Positions 55,801-64,000 of a stretch of DNA of 64,000 bases are shown here, in pieces. The notes under the pieces were generated by a model. That model was not told the origin of the DNA. It saw nothing but the letters and a program-made list of their open reading frames with translations, and did not search any database. The DNA is from Thunnus maccoyii (lineage: Eukaryota; Chordata; Actinopteri; Scombriformes; Scombridae). The DNA lies in NCBI RefSeq assembly GCF_910596095.1, contig NC_056545.1, positions 4,820,001 through 4,884,000 on the forward strand. The letters are read 5' to 3'. The first letter of the stretch is position 1. Every line of letters begins with the position of its first letter. The translations under genes and the position numbers were made by a program.

Positions 55801-58800
55801 TGTTTAATGTGTAATATACAGTATACAACAAGACTGAGTAAACCCTGTGCAATATCACTACAATGTTAAATGATTCAAAATTGTATCATCTTACAATAAT
55901 TGTAGTATTTTTTGGGTGAAGTGTCGGGTATTTGATCTTATTTGACCTCAAAGTACAACCTCAATGCAACAAAAGTGAGTACACATATGACCACTGAAAC
56001 AAAAATGATCACACCTGCGACTTCCAGTGAAAACTAACTGCCTGAACACGGTTACAAAAGAACCGGTCTACACCATAACTATCTCAGTTTTGGCCTGGGT
56101 TGTGTCTAATTCAACATGACTCCACATGGTGAGGAGTTGCCTGAACAAGTAAGACACCAGATTGTGAGACTTCATCAGTAGGATACTGAACAGAAGCCAA
56201 AACACAGTTGCAGCAGTTGTTAGGAAGTACAGGAGGACCCATACTACCAATAACAGAAGGTTGTTAAAACGACGGCATGCACAACTTGCTATTTACCCAA
56301 CCTTGCAATGAAAAACAGGCAGGCAAGTGTTTCTGACTTGGCACAAGGATTATCTGTGGAAATTGGTGCTTCAGTGACTGCTCAGTGAGTCACTGTGCGA
56401 AGGACATTGCGTGAAGTCAACCTCTACGGATGATGTCCAAAAAGGAACCTTTGCGTAAACTGCAAGATTTAACTTTGCCAAAAAAACATGATGAATGTTG
56501 GCAGCACATTCTTTGGTCAGATGACTCCAAAATGAATTTTGATCAGATGGGGTCCAGCATGTTCACCGTAGACTTGGCCAGGACTACCACAGTGAAACAT
56601 GGAGGTGGGAGTATGCTGGTAAGGGGCTGCATGAGCAAAGATGGTTATGGTTTTGCTTCCCCCACTTTTTGTCTGACTTATCATCATACAGTCTCTGCAA
56701 ACAGGTGATTATATTTAAGCAGCAGCAGTATATCAATAATCATTTTACTATTTTCAGCAACTTACAAAAACAAGTAATAAAAAAAAAATTGCACATTTTT
56801 GGATCAACCTTTGATGTGGTTCAGTCAAACCTGACGCTGATCGTTTGCCACAGCATGCTTTGGCTGTCAATCACAGTCCGCTAATCCACACAGGAGTCTT
56901 ACGGTTTACAAAGGTGAGGAACATGCCGTTTAGCTTAACTGCGACCGTGGCTAATCCAGGAACGGTTTGGGAAACACTGACCCAGAAGAACAGTCGAGGA
57001 AGTCAGTAGGCCAAAGTTATATGGTTCTTCATTGCTATTGCAGACAGGCATCACAGTGGTGAAACAACAGTCGTCATCTAATCTAAGAAAAATGCAAAGT
57101 AGCCAACTTTATTGTGGGACTCAAAATATTAGCCTGAAGTAAGGGATAGGTGGATTGTGATGAGATATTAGGGAAAATTACATTATTAATTCAAGGTTTT
57201 GTTGGTAATTATCCATATAAGTATCCATTATTAGCCCCTGATATCTTGAATTCATTTCAGGGGACATTTCAGCCACATTAAAGAAAATGCAACAAGGCTG
57301 AGGGCGTAGGCCTATTGAATTTTTTTCAAAATGAAGACTAGTGTAAGTGTACACCAGGCATTTTCATGGACAGTAACAGTTACAGCCTAATGTAACGCTG
57401 TCCTTGTTATTATCAGTCGTCCTGTCAGGAGAATACAGGTACAAGCAGAGAAAAGGCAGCAGGAGAGAGAGTGAGGCGAGGAGAGGAGAGAGAACAGTGA
57501 AAATGTAAATGGATGATTGTTTGAAAATCCTGTCATATTCCCCTGAAAACAAAATTCAGTATCACCAGACAGTGACCATAAGCTTTTATGTTCAAATGCT
57601 GATATCTTCGGCTCTCGGTAGACTTGCATTGTAACACCTCGATAGTTCACATTCAAGGCGTCTCTGTGTTTATCGGCATTGTTGCTTTCACTGCATTCAG
57701 GAGGACAGCAGAGCAGAGCAGAGCAGGGATAGTCAAGAGGGACGGAGCCAAATGAGATGCAGGTATTAAGTGCAGGATAACAGAAATAGTCGAGGCTTCA
57801 AGTGCGTTTTTACACCTAGTTCTCTCTCTCTCTCTCACTGCAGTATTTCAATACACACAGGACTGTTGTGGACAAAATAGAAATGGTGCCTTGAAATGTT
57901 CACATTCAGGACATTTTTTTGTGCTCATTGTTGCTTTCACTACATTCAGGAGAACAGCACAGCGAGGAGAGTCAAGGGGGACGAGGGCCAAGTGAGATGC
58001 AGATAATAGAAATACAACAGAAAGCTCTTAGGAGAAGGATAACTGAAATAGTTGAGAACCATTTAAGTGTAAAGAAGTATGATCCCACTGAATAGGCGAT
58101 GTCCTCTGATGTCAAAACTGAGTTGATATCCCATCCGATGGCCTAATAGCCTGCAACCTACTACTATTTTATGCTACATAATGATTCTATAAATATAATT
58201 TCAAATATGAAATTCTTCTAATAATCATTTCCTGTCCTGACCAAACAATCATAAATGTTATGGATTCATTCTTGCTTTTCATAGCACCCTCAATCTAGAC
58301 TAGTGCAGTTAGCTCTTTCTTGACTTAATTAAAGAGGTTAGGTGGTGTTAAAATGCAGGAAATTTGTTTTAAATAAGGTTTTTTTTTCTGTGGGAGGACC
58401 GCCAGACCCCCTCCCCCCACCAATTATGTATAATTCCAAGTGTGCTCCCCCATTTTAAAACATAACCAGGCGCCCATGGATGGCACTATGAATGAAAGTT
58501 TGTACACCCAAATACTGAATGAAAAGAGACTCCCAGTCTCGAGGAGGTTGACAGGAGCGGAGTTTTCCAACATGATAATGATCCCAAACACACTGCAAAA
58601 ATCACATAAGAGTTTTTAAAGAAGAAAAAAGTGAAAAATACAACCTGGCCATTATTACCCCTGACATGAATCCAATCCAACACCTTTAGAGTGTTTTTAA
58701 AGAGCAAGACAGAGCAACAAAACCTCTCCAGCAAAGATCAGCTGAAAACAATCATCTGTGAAGAATGAAAGAGCATCTCTCCACAGATTTCTTCTAGATT

Positions 58801-61800
58801 GGTATTATCCCTGCACAGGAGGATCGAAACTGTCATCAAAAACAAACACAACATAAAAAAATAAAGAAAAATGGAGTCTCACTAGTGAAGGGTGTGCTGA
58901 CTTTTGTTGCAGATTGTACTTAAACTTTTCATTATAGTTTAATTAGTCAGACATTCTGTTTTTTAAATGAATTGGCTTAATTCTTCTTGGGTATTGTCTA
59001 AAAACAAATAAAATTGTATTAAATTGAAAGGATTTGTAATTACGTAGCATTTTAGTGATACTGATCAGGGGGTTACTCAGTTTTGTTATATACTGTTTAT
59101 AATTTATTTAGTTTAACAATGATTTTCAGCTCATATTTTAACTGTCCGGCTGAAACTTAACAGGTTTGGTTCACTCTCAGCGCTCTCATGGCATCTTTTT
59201 CAGCTGTAGCAGGCAGATGTTTTCAGAGAAAAAGCTCTAAAAACCCACTCTACACTACCTGCTCTTCACCAAACAGCAAACAGACACAGTTAGCTGTAGA
59301 ATAGCTGGTGAACATAGTGGAGCATTTAGCAGCTAAAGAACCAGATATTTCCCTCAGGAGCTGATAGAGAGTAAATATTAGACTTGCATTCACTATGTGG
59401 ACAGAAACACGACTCCAAATGAATGATAATGTTGTTCTGTGTAAAGGTGAAGAAAGAACAAAGGATTGGTTTATCATTTTAACGTGCAGAGTTGTACAAG
59501 GATGATCATTTGCTCTGTTAATGTGTGCACGTCCTTGAGAGAAGGAATGTGTTTTAAGAGGCCCGCTCCTCTCTTTCCATTCTGGCGAAGGCTCAGATAA
59601 GGTAACATTCTGGGTCTTGGAGTAAAGAGGACAAGTCAGGGGTCAAAGACCACATGTAACTTAGGGCTTTTGCCTTCCTATGTCCTTGGGAGATATTGCT
59701 CTTATCTAGCATACATAAGCATGTAAATGTATACCTCGTGGATGTTTGCCATTGGCTGTAATCATATAAGCTGATACATTGACCAATCGCAGATCATTTC
59801 TCTGTTCCTTCTGCAACTGTAATAGAATAGGGTTGCTCTTTGTTCGGTGAGATGAACTGATGCAAGTCTTTGTGTGTTCTGTCTCCTTATTGTACAATAA
59901 TATTTTTTAATCTTCAACCCAGCAGAGTTTTGTGTAATTATTTTGTTTTCAGACAATTTCCACAACACTCCGTAACTACTGGATGTGTAAATAAGCAACT
60001 GTTTACTAATAAGTTTAACATATAAACTTAAAAGGTAATGGACGATATGTCAATGTTGTGTTCACAACTTGCCTCTGCTGCCCCCAAGTGGCCAAAAAAC
60101 AGTTTATGCATGTTTACGTCACCAACTGTAACCAACACAATAGCAATAATAGATGGTTAAACTGAAATAATAACAATAGAAAACTCCCCCAAAAAACACT
60201 AATTGCTGTTTTTGTAAAAATGAGACATAAGAACGGAAGCGATGCTCTCTTCTCATTCTCAGATTTAAGACATTTAAGCCCATTTCCCAAAATGTTAGTG
60301 TTTTTTCTTAATGTACTGCACACACACTATCTCTCATGTATTTCTACTAAATTGTTTTCCCTCTGTTTTTCTACCCAGTTAATGGAGTGTTGCGTCAATG
60401 CACTGGTAACATCATTTAAGGAGACCATCTTAGCCGAGTGTCCAGGCATGATCAAACGAAATGAGACAGAGAGTGAGTACGGCAGGACTGCTCCCACCAA
60501 AGGCTCAGCCAGCTCAGGTTTGCACCAGGAAATAGCCCTGATGATACACTGAGTAGTCGTGGAAGAACCATGCGTGATGTGACCAACCTTACTCATCTGT
60601 TGCCTCACAGAAATTAGACTAAGAAATCATTAAATAGAGAGGCTTTCTAGAGCTATTACAGGACTGAATTGGTAATAACATATTAAAGTTTTCACATTGA
60701 GAGTGTCCTTTTAAGGTTGACTGAAGAGGACACACTAAAATTAAATGCTTTAATTTTATATACTAACCATCTCTGAGAAATGCAGCCCTTGAACAAACTT
60801 CATCTTAAGTAATTACATAAGCATGAACCCACAATTCAAGTATGTTGGTAAGAGGACATAAGTGAATTTCCTGCAGGTTTGTAAACAGCCTGTGTGTGTG
60901 GGAAGTGCAGAAGCTGTTCAGAGAGAAAACACTTTATAAACGACTTCAGTGGAAGATATTAAAACAGGAAATAGGAGCTCAGCTGTCGCTGATCTTACAT
61001 TTTGGGACACCAGACAAGGATTTGTTTCTGATAATGACGAGTGGCTTTAAAGTCACTTTCATCCTTAACAAAATTGTTTTGTCAAAATGATGCACCAGTG
61101 TGCTGCAAGGGCTGTGTGAGTTTTTTGATACCTTACTTTGAGAATATTAACATGCTCTTCTATGAGATCCTTTTTTTCATTTAACAAAATCTCAAATGTT
61201 GTTTTTGTTGTTTTTGTCTGATCAAAGTAATTAGTATAAAATTATAGGTTTTCATATGTGACCAGACAGCTTTTGGACTCATTTCAGTCATTACCCAAAA
61301 AAGTATTGATTTATTATTATTATACCCTGCCCTAAGTGCTGGATTCATGCAATATGTTTATAGAGTATAAATATACAATATTTGTAAAACATCTGTCCAC
61401 ATTCCCTTTGCACTTAAATTTCAATTCAGTTTAAAATACACTTAGTGAAGAACATTTTCATAATTACGACTTCTGCTCAGCTTCAAGGCTACATTAACCA
61501 CCCTTCATCGTTGTTAATGCATTTGTGTGTGTGTGTGTGTGTCGCGGTCTGTGCTCATGCAGTTTGAGTGAAAAATGGACAAAGGACATCCACCGTAATG
61601 GATTTTTAAGTAGCCCATCTTCTGTTGGTTTTGTAATGCAGCTTCCAACTAAAAGCTTAGTATTTAATATGACATCATGTAATTATCTCTGTTTCAACTT
61701 CTGTTGCTTCACTGTGAGACAAACCGGGTAAAACTGGCACTAAATTACAGTTAATAATAATTTTCATTATGGAATATCTATTGATTTCTTTGTTTGATTA

Positions 61801-63954
61801 ATTGTTTAATCTATGAAATATCAAAATAGACCAGACTGTCTTTATTGTCTCTATAAGAGTTTATAATCTATCTGCAGCAGATACATTGACCAATAGTTTA
61901 CTGTGAACTCCATCATAGCTCAGAATCCTAATTAAATTAGAAAGTGACGATGTGGTTTTTCCTTCGATCGCAGAGTTGCATCTGATGTTCTCTCTGATGG
62001 ACAAAGTGCCCAGCGGCATCGAGCCCATGCTGAAGGACCTGGAGGAGCACATCATGAGCGCCGGCCTTGCTGATATGGTGGCCTCCGCAGAGACAATCAC
62101 GTCTGTGAGTGTCACACACATGCTGTATACACTCACTAAATGCAGTTGAATGTTCATGATAATTCAGGTTTATTACAACTTGGGTAGTTTTCAGTTTTGA
62201 TTATTATTTATCGGTTATGATAAAAGTAATTTGTGAGAGCTGGTAAACATGGCATCACAGCTACAGTAAAGTCCAAGAAACACGAGCAGTCGGTCGATCA
62301 GAGCGGTTTTAAACAAGCCAACAGTTCATCCAGATTATCTAAAACTAGAGATGCACGATATTGGATTTTTTGCCGATATCTGATATGCCGATATTTCCAA
62401 CTCATTGTTGCCGATACCCATATATGCACATATTTTTTTCCAGCCAGCTGAGGAGACTATTATGCATGCAAGCTTAGATTGTACTAAATATGATCAAGAA
62501 AGACAACATATGAAGGAAGAACTTAGGAAGACTGGAGTTCAGGAGCTCAGCATTAAAACTTTAATGAACCTGCTCAGTGAGTGGAGCAGTAGAGTTCACT
62601 TTGAGTTTATTAGACAGACAGGATTAATGTGTAGGATTTAATCTCTGGTCCACACTCCGGAGCAGAAGGTGGCGGTAATGCAGCTAATACGCTGGTTGCC
62701 AACCGCAGTTATAAACCAAACAGAGTGGTACATCCTGTCAGCCAAGGTGTTTCCTATCTGTGCAGCCGAACATAGCAGCTGATCTGATGGGCAGCTGAGT
62801 GAAGTGGAGCCTGCGGAGGAAACACTGGGACCGTCAGGGTAAAATAGTCCGTGGAGGCCGATGCCGATATTTCATTTTAGAGCTTATATCGGCCGATACC
62901 GATGACGTGCCGATAATATCGTGCACCCCTATCTAAAACAGTATGTTTAGATGGGAAACCATCTAAATAAACTGGTCTCCAGTTGTTCCTAGGAATTAAC
63001 TGGAGATTTCAGGAAGTCACTGTGAATGAGCAAATTTCCCTTTAACCCAGTAAAATTGCAATCATGAATGTTTGGATTTTTGGTAGTAAATAAAATGTTA
63101 CAGGCCTTCTCCTGGTACTGATCCACCAAATTGTATAAATTAATTATTTCAAAACTAAAGATGCATATATGTAAGATACTGGTTTGACATTGATCTTCTT
63201 ACCTAATTCCCAGCAAGAGGAGGATAAGTAAAGTCAGTGTCCATTTATTAGCTTTTTGTGGATCTTTCAACCTCATTTCATGGATCAGCTAATGAAGGTT
63301 GTGAGATGCAGTTGATAGCTCAGGTCAAATTTAATAAATTGAGAACCTGAGAAATGATTATTTTGTCAAAATACTACATTCAAGATTCCAAGGTTAAGAC
63401 CTTCATCATATTGTTTGGTTGTTCTTTGTTACAGGACTCTGAGAAATATGTGGAGCAGCTGCTCACCTTGTTTAACCGCTTCAGTCGACTGGTGAAAGAA
63501 GCCTTTCAGGACGACCCACGCTTCCTGACAGCGAGAGACAAAGTGAGCTCAACATTCACCAACTTGTCCATCAACAGTACGCCGTCACTGAAGGATCCAC
63601 CTGTCAGAATACGTTCTTCACTGACTGCTCTTCTGTTTTTCAAATCTCTTTGCAGGCATATAAAGCTGTTGTGAACGATGCCACTATATTTAAATTAGAA
63701 CTTCCTATGAAACAGAAAGGGTAAGAGACGCTCCCTGTGTGAAATAATAAATGTTTTGCTATGAATTATAAAAGCAATGTATTGTGCGACTGAACTTATC
63801 TTTCCTCACCTTTGTTTACAGGGTGGGTTTGAAAACTCAACCAGAGTCCAAGTGTCCAGAGCTGCTGGCCAACTACTGTGACATGCTCTTGAGGAAGACC
63901 CCACTAAGCAAGAAGCTCACCTCTGAGGAGATCGAGGCTAAGCTCAAGGAAGTG
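46880..63954 (+). CDS. cul5: Cullin-5, N-terminal twelve exons (gene runs off the right edge)
   Basis: Exons: 46880-46903, 50218-50327, 50413-50512, 51687-51863, 51966-52107, 52786-52931, 55385-55465, 60379-60472, 61974-62104, 63435-63542, 63656-63720, 63822-63954. All have AG/GT borders and phases that join to 437 residues, nearly identical to human CUL5 (about 780): MASSNLLK, NKGSLQFEDKWDLMRPIVLK, SHQDDTALLKAYIVEWRKFF, RLQDSAMKLVHAERLGEAFD, ECPGMIKRNETEKLHLMFSL, SEKYVEQLLTLFNRFSRLVK, CPELLANYCDMLLRKTPLSK. CUL5 scaffolds CRL5 ubiquitin ligases, using its N-terminal cullin repeats to bind Elongin B/C-SOCS-box receptors. The cullin-homology, RBX2-binding and NEDD8 site lie beyond the window. 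Which of the two fish paralogues (cul5a or cul5b) this is cannot be told here. Confidence 0.96.
47458..48030. repeat. Direct repeat pair in cul5 intron 1
   Basis: A segment of about 70 bases around AAATGTTTACATCAGGTAGAAGGACC (47459) recurs as AAATGTTCACATCAGGAAGAAGGACC (47946), both followed by ACTAGTGTTTT and CCAATCAT. Between them sits a TTGATCCTCAGAGGGGAC segment (47580-47600) typical of a fish retroposon tail. Confidence 0.6.
49343..49615 (+). repeat. MITE-like family A, degenerate copy in cul5 intron 1
   Basis: It shares CCAACCAACAGTCTAAAGC, CTCAAAGATATTCCATTACT, AAAGAAAAGCAGCAAATCC and GAGAAGCTGGA with 52402-52732. Confidence 0.55.
49680..49850 (-). mobile_element. Tc1/mariner transposase remnant in cul5 intron 1
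   Basis: One minus-strand frame reads SPDLNQTEH, a decayed form of the SPDLNPIEHLW motif near the last catalytic residue of Tc1-type transposases. The rest is degenerate. Confidence 0.45.
50513..51686. other. cul5 intron 3, no feature recognised
   Basis: Short frames occur on both strands, but none shows a known domain or splice context. Confidence 0.5.
52402..52732 (+). repeat. MITE-like family A, best-preserved copy (cul5 intron 5)
   Basis: Ends TAGGGCTGCAACTTATGG and ATCGACTCAGCTCTA are loosely inverted. Inside are GAAATGTCAGAAAATGGTG, CAAGGTGACGTCCTCAAAT, CCAACAGTCCACAACTCAAAG and GAGAAGCTGGAATC. It has no coding capacity. This is a family I know as extremely common in percomorph fish introns; its formal name is not recalled. 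Confidence 0.7.
53535..53612 (+). repeat. Fish retroposon tail (TTTATTTATATAGCACCTTTCA type)
   Basis: AGCAAGCAAGCAAAG followed by TTTATTTATATAGCACCTTT and ACAAAGTGCTTCACAG is a widely dispersed fish repeat, thought to be a LINE or SINE 3' end. Confidence 0.6.
54761..54899. repeat. Palindromic hairpin element in cul5 intron 6
   Basis: The arms 54761-54809 and 54851-54899 are inverted copies (CTTTCATAAAGCC...GATTATTCAAAGCTC against GAGCTTTGAATAATC...GGCTTTATGAAAG) with a loop of about 41 bases. It is likely a small MITE or a fold-back remnant. Confidence 0.8.
56430..58790 (+). pseudogene. Tc1-like transposase, two separated pieces
   Basis: The first piece (56430-56690) reads WQHILWSDDSKMNFDQMGSS and TVKHGGGSMLVRGCMSKDGYG, the part around the second catalytic Asp. 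The second (about 58480-58790) reads FQHDNDPKHTAKIT and degenerates after TTWPLLPL, where WPSQSPDLNPIE is expected. Multiple stops make it inactive. The pieces are separated by unrelated DNA. Confidence 0.75.
56700..58480. mobile_element. Unclassified insertion inside the Tc1-like element
   Basis: About 1.78 kb with no recognised protein. It includes two diverged tandem copies of a segment beginning CATTGTTGCTTTCACT (about 57677-57795 and 57926-58050) and C-rich sequence near its right end (58400-58460). Borders are approximate. It interrupts the transposase, so it arrived after the Tc1 copy. Confidence 0.5.
59482..59967 (+). mobile_element. Candidate solo LTR (retrovirus-like)
   Basis: The approximately 490-base segment starts about TGTACAAGG, ends TTTCCACAACA, and interrupts a common fish repeat. 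It has a TATA-like TCATATAAGC (59762-59771) and, further on, a TGTCTCCTTATTGTAC-type R/U5-like stretch, the layout of a retroviral LTR. No coding part is seen. Borders are approximate and no target duplication is confirmed. It is a fossil. Confidence 0.4.
60078..60091 (-). promoter_or_regulatory. CTCF-like motif in cul5 intron 7
   Basis: The minus strand reads CCACTTGGGGGCAG, the same 14 bases as in TRIM units 2-5 and the slc35f2 intron, but in opposite orientation. Confidence 0.35.
61523..61542 (+). repeat. TG dinucleotide microsatellite
   Basis: A run of about ten TG units in cul5 intron 8. The rest of that intron (60473-61973) has only a short family A fragment at about 61745-61830. Confidence 0.9.
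62346..62931. mobile_element. hAT-type non-autonomous element with perfect 8-base target duplication
   Basis: The ends TAGAGATGCACGATATTGG and CCGATAATATCGTGCACCCCTA are inverted copies. They are followed inward by further CCGATATC/GATATCGG-rich inverted sequence. TCTAAAAC flanks both sides (62338-62345 and 62932-62939). The middle (about 62455-62710) is not typical of the family; see the embedded LINE tail. It lies in cul5 intron 9. Confidence 0.85.
62452..62715 (+). mobile_element. LINE 3' end embedded in the hAT element
   Basis: The plus frame reads EETIMHASLDCTKYDQERQH and continues to QTGLMCRI and a stop at 62641, resembling the Cys/His-containing C-terminus of fish LINE ORF2 proteins. 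It is followed by a 3'UTR-like GGAGCAGAAGGTGGCGGTAA and ATACGCTGGTTGCCAACCGC, a tail I recognise from many fish LINE copies. Confidence 0.6.
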
Positions 63955-64000
63955 GTATGTTCCAGGGAACCTGCATGTTTTATTGTCAGATTGTGGTTAT

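Larger units (their letters stand above)
55819..59095 (+). mobile_element. Tc1-like transposon with long inverted repeats, split by an insertion
   Basis: The left end CAGTATACAACAAGACTGAG and the right end CTCAGTTTTGTTATATACTG are inverted copies. The similarity resumes further in (AAGTACAACCTC and CAACAAAAGTGAGTACAC against GTGTGCTGACTTTTGTTGCAGATTGTACTT), so the repeats span about 180 bases. The left neighbour is TA. Removing the 1.8-kb inner insert (56700-58480) leaves about 1.5 kb, the usual Tc1 length. It lies in cul5 intron 7. Confidence 0.8.
59165..60095. repeat. Fish interspersed repeat in cul5 intron 7, interrupted
   Basis: The left part (59170-59465; AGCAAACAGACACAGTTAGC, GTGAACATAGTGGAGCATTT, ACAGAAACACGACTCCAAAT) is a repeat I recognise as common in percomorphs. 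The right part (60020-60095) carries CTGCTGCCCCCAAGTGGCC. A candidate LTR separates the two parts. Confidence 0.5.

Noticed and set aside
60220-60378. Coding extension of cul5 exon 8 to the left
   Set aside because: The open frame crosses a clear pyrimidine tract and CCCAG acceptor ending at 60378. The cullin-5 sequence resumes exactly there (LMECCVNALV).
61861-62157. 98-codon minus-strand frame at cul5 exon 9
   Set aside because: It is the antisense shadow of the cul5 exon at 61974-62104.

Overview
The window looks like nuclear DNA of a teleost fish, probably a percomorph. It is AT-rich and intron-bearing, full of fish-type transposon debris (RTE-type LINE, Tc1/mariner, hAT, foldback MITEs). 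It carries three kinds of host gene: a tandem array of single-coding-exon TRIM genes, slc35f2 and cul5. Family calls are from reading translated sequence and recalled family sequences; no database was searched.

Layout. 1-2449: the 5' part of an RTE-clade LINE on the minus strand, running off the left edge. 2450-33095: five tandem units of about 5.4-5.9 kb (the fifth swollen to 8 kb by two insertions), each with one plus-strand TRIM gene of the RING, B-box1, B-box2, coiled-coil, PRY-SPRY type (TRIM16/TRIM25-like, finTRIM-related). Copies 1, 3 and 4 are open to the end (556, 554, 556 residues). Copies 2 and 5 share a one-base shift in the SPRY domain that gives both the same alternative C-terminus. 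Each unit has a TATA-like box and a candidate 5' exon about 1.4-2.8 kb upstream of the ATG, a splice acceptor before the coding exon, a composite GAS/ISRE motif ending about 30 bases before the ATG, and an AATAAA after the stop. Copy 5 has a candidate solo LTR in its 5'UTR and a hAT remnant in its 3'UTR.

34054-39554: slc35f2 on the minus strand, eight coding exons giving a 382-residue multipass solute carrier, with a possible non-coding first exon at 41.64-41.76 kb. 41.8-46.8 kb: intergenic, crowded with MITEs. 46880-63954: cul5 on the plus strand, the first twelve coding exons (437 residues, a little over half the protein); the gene continues past the right edge. slc35f2 and cul5 are divergent neighbours, as in tetrapods, where RAB39A lies between them; I see no rab39a here.

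The TRIM array and cul5 both encode ubiquitin-ligase parts, but nothing in the sequence ties them functionally. The most interesting parts are the TRIM array (interferon/STAT-type motif kept in every copy, variable SPRY loops, a conversion-like tract that spread a frameshift) and a near-CTCF motif that recurs once per unit.
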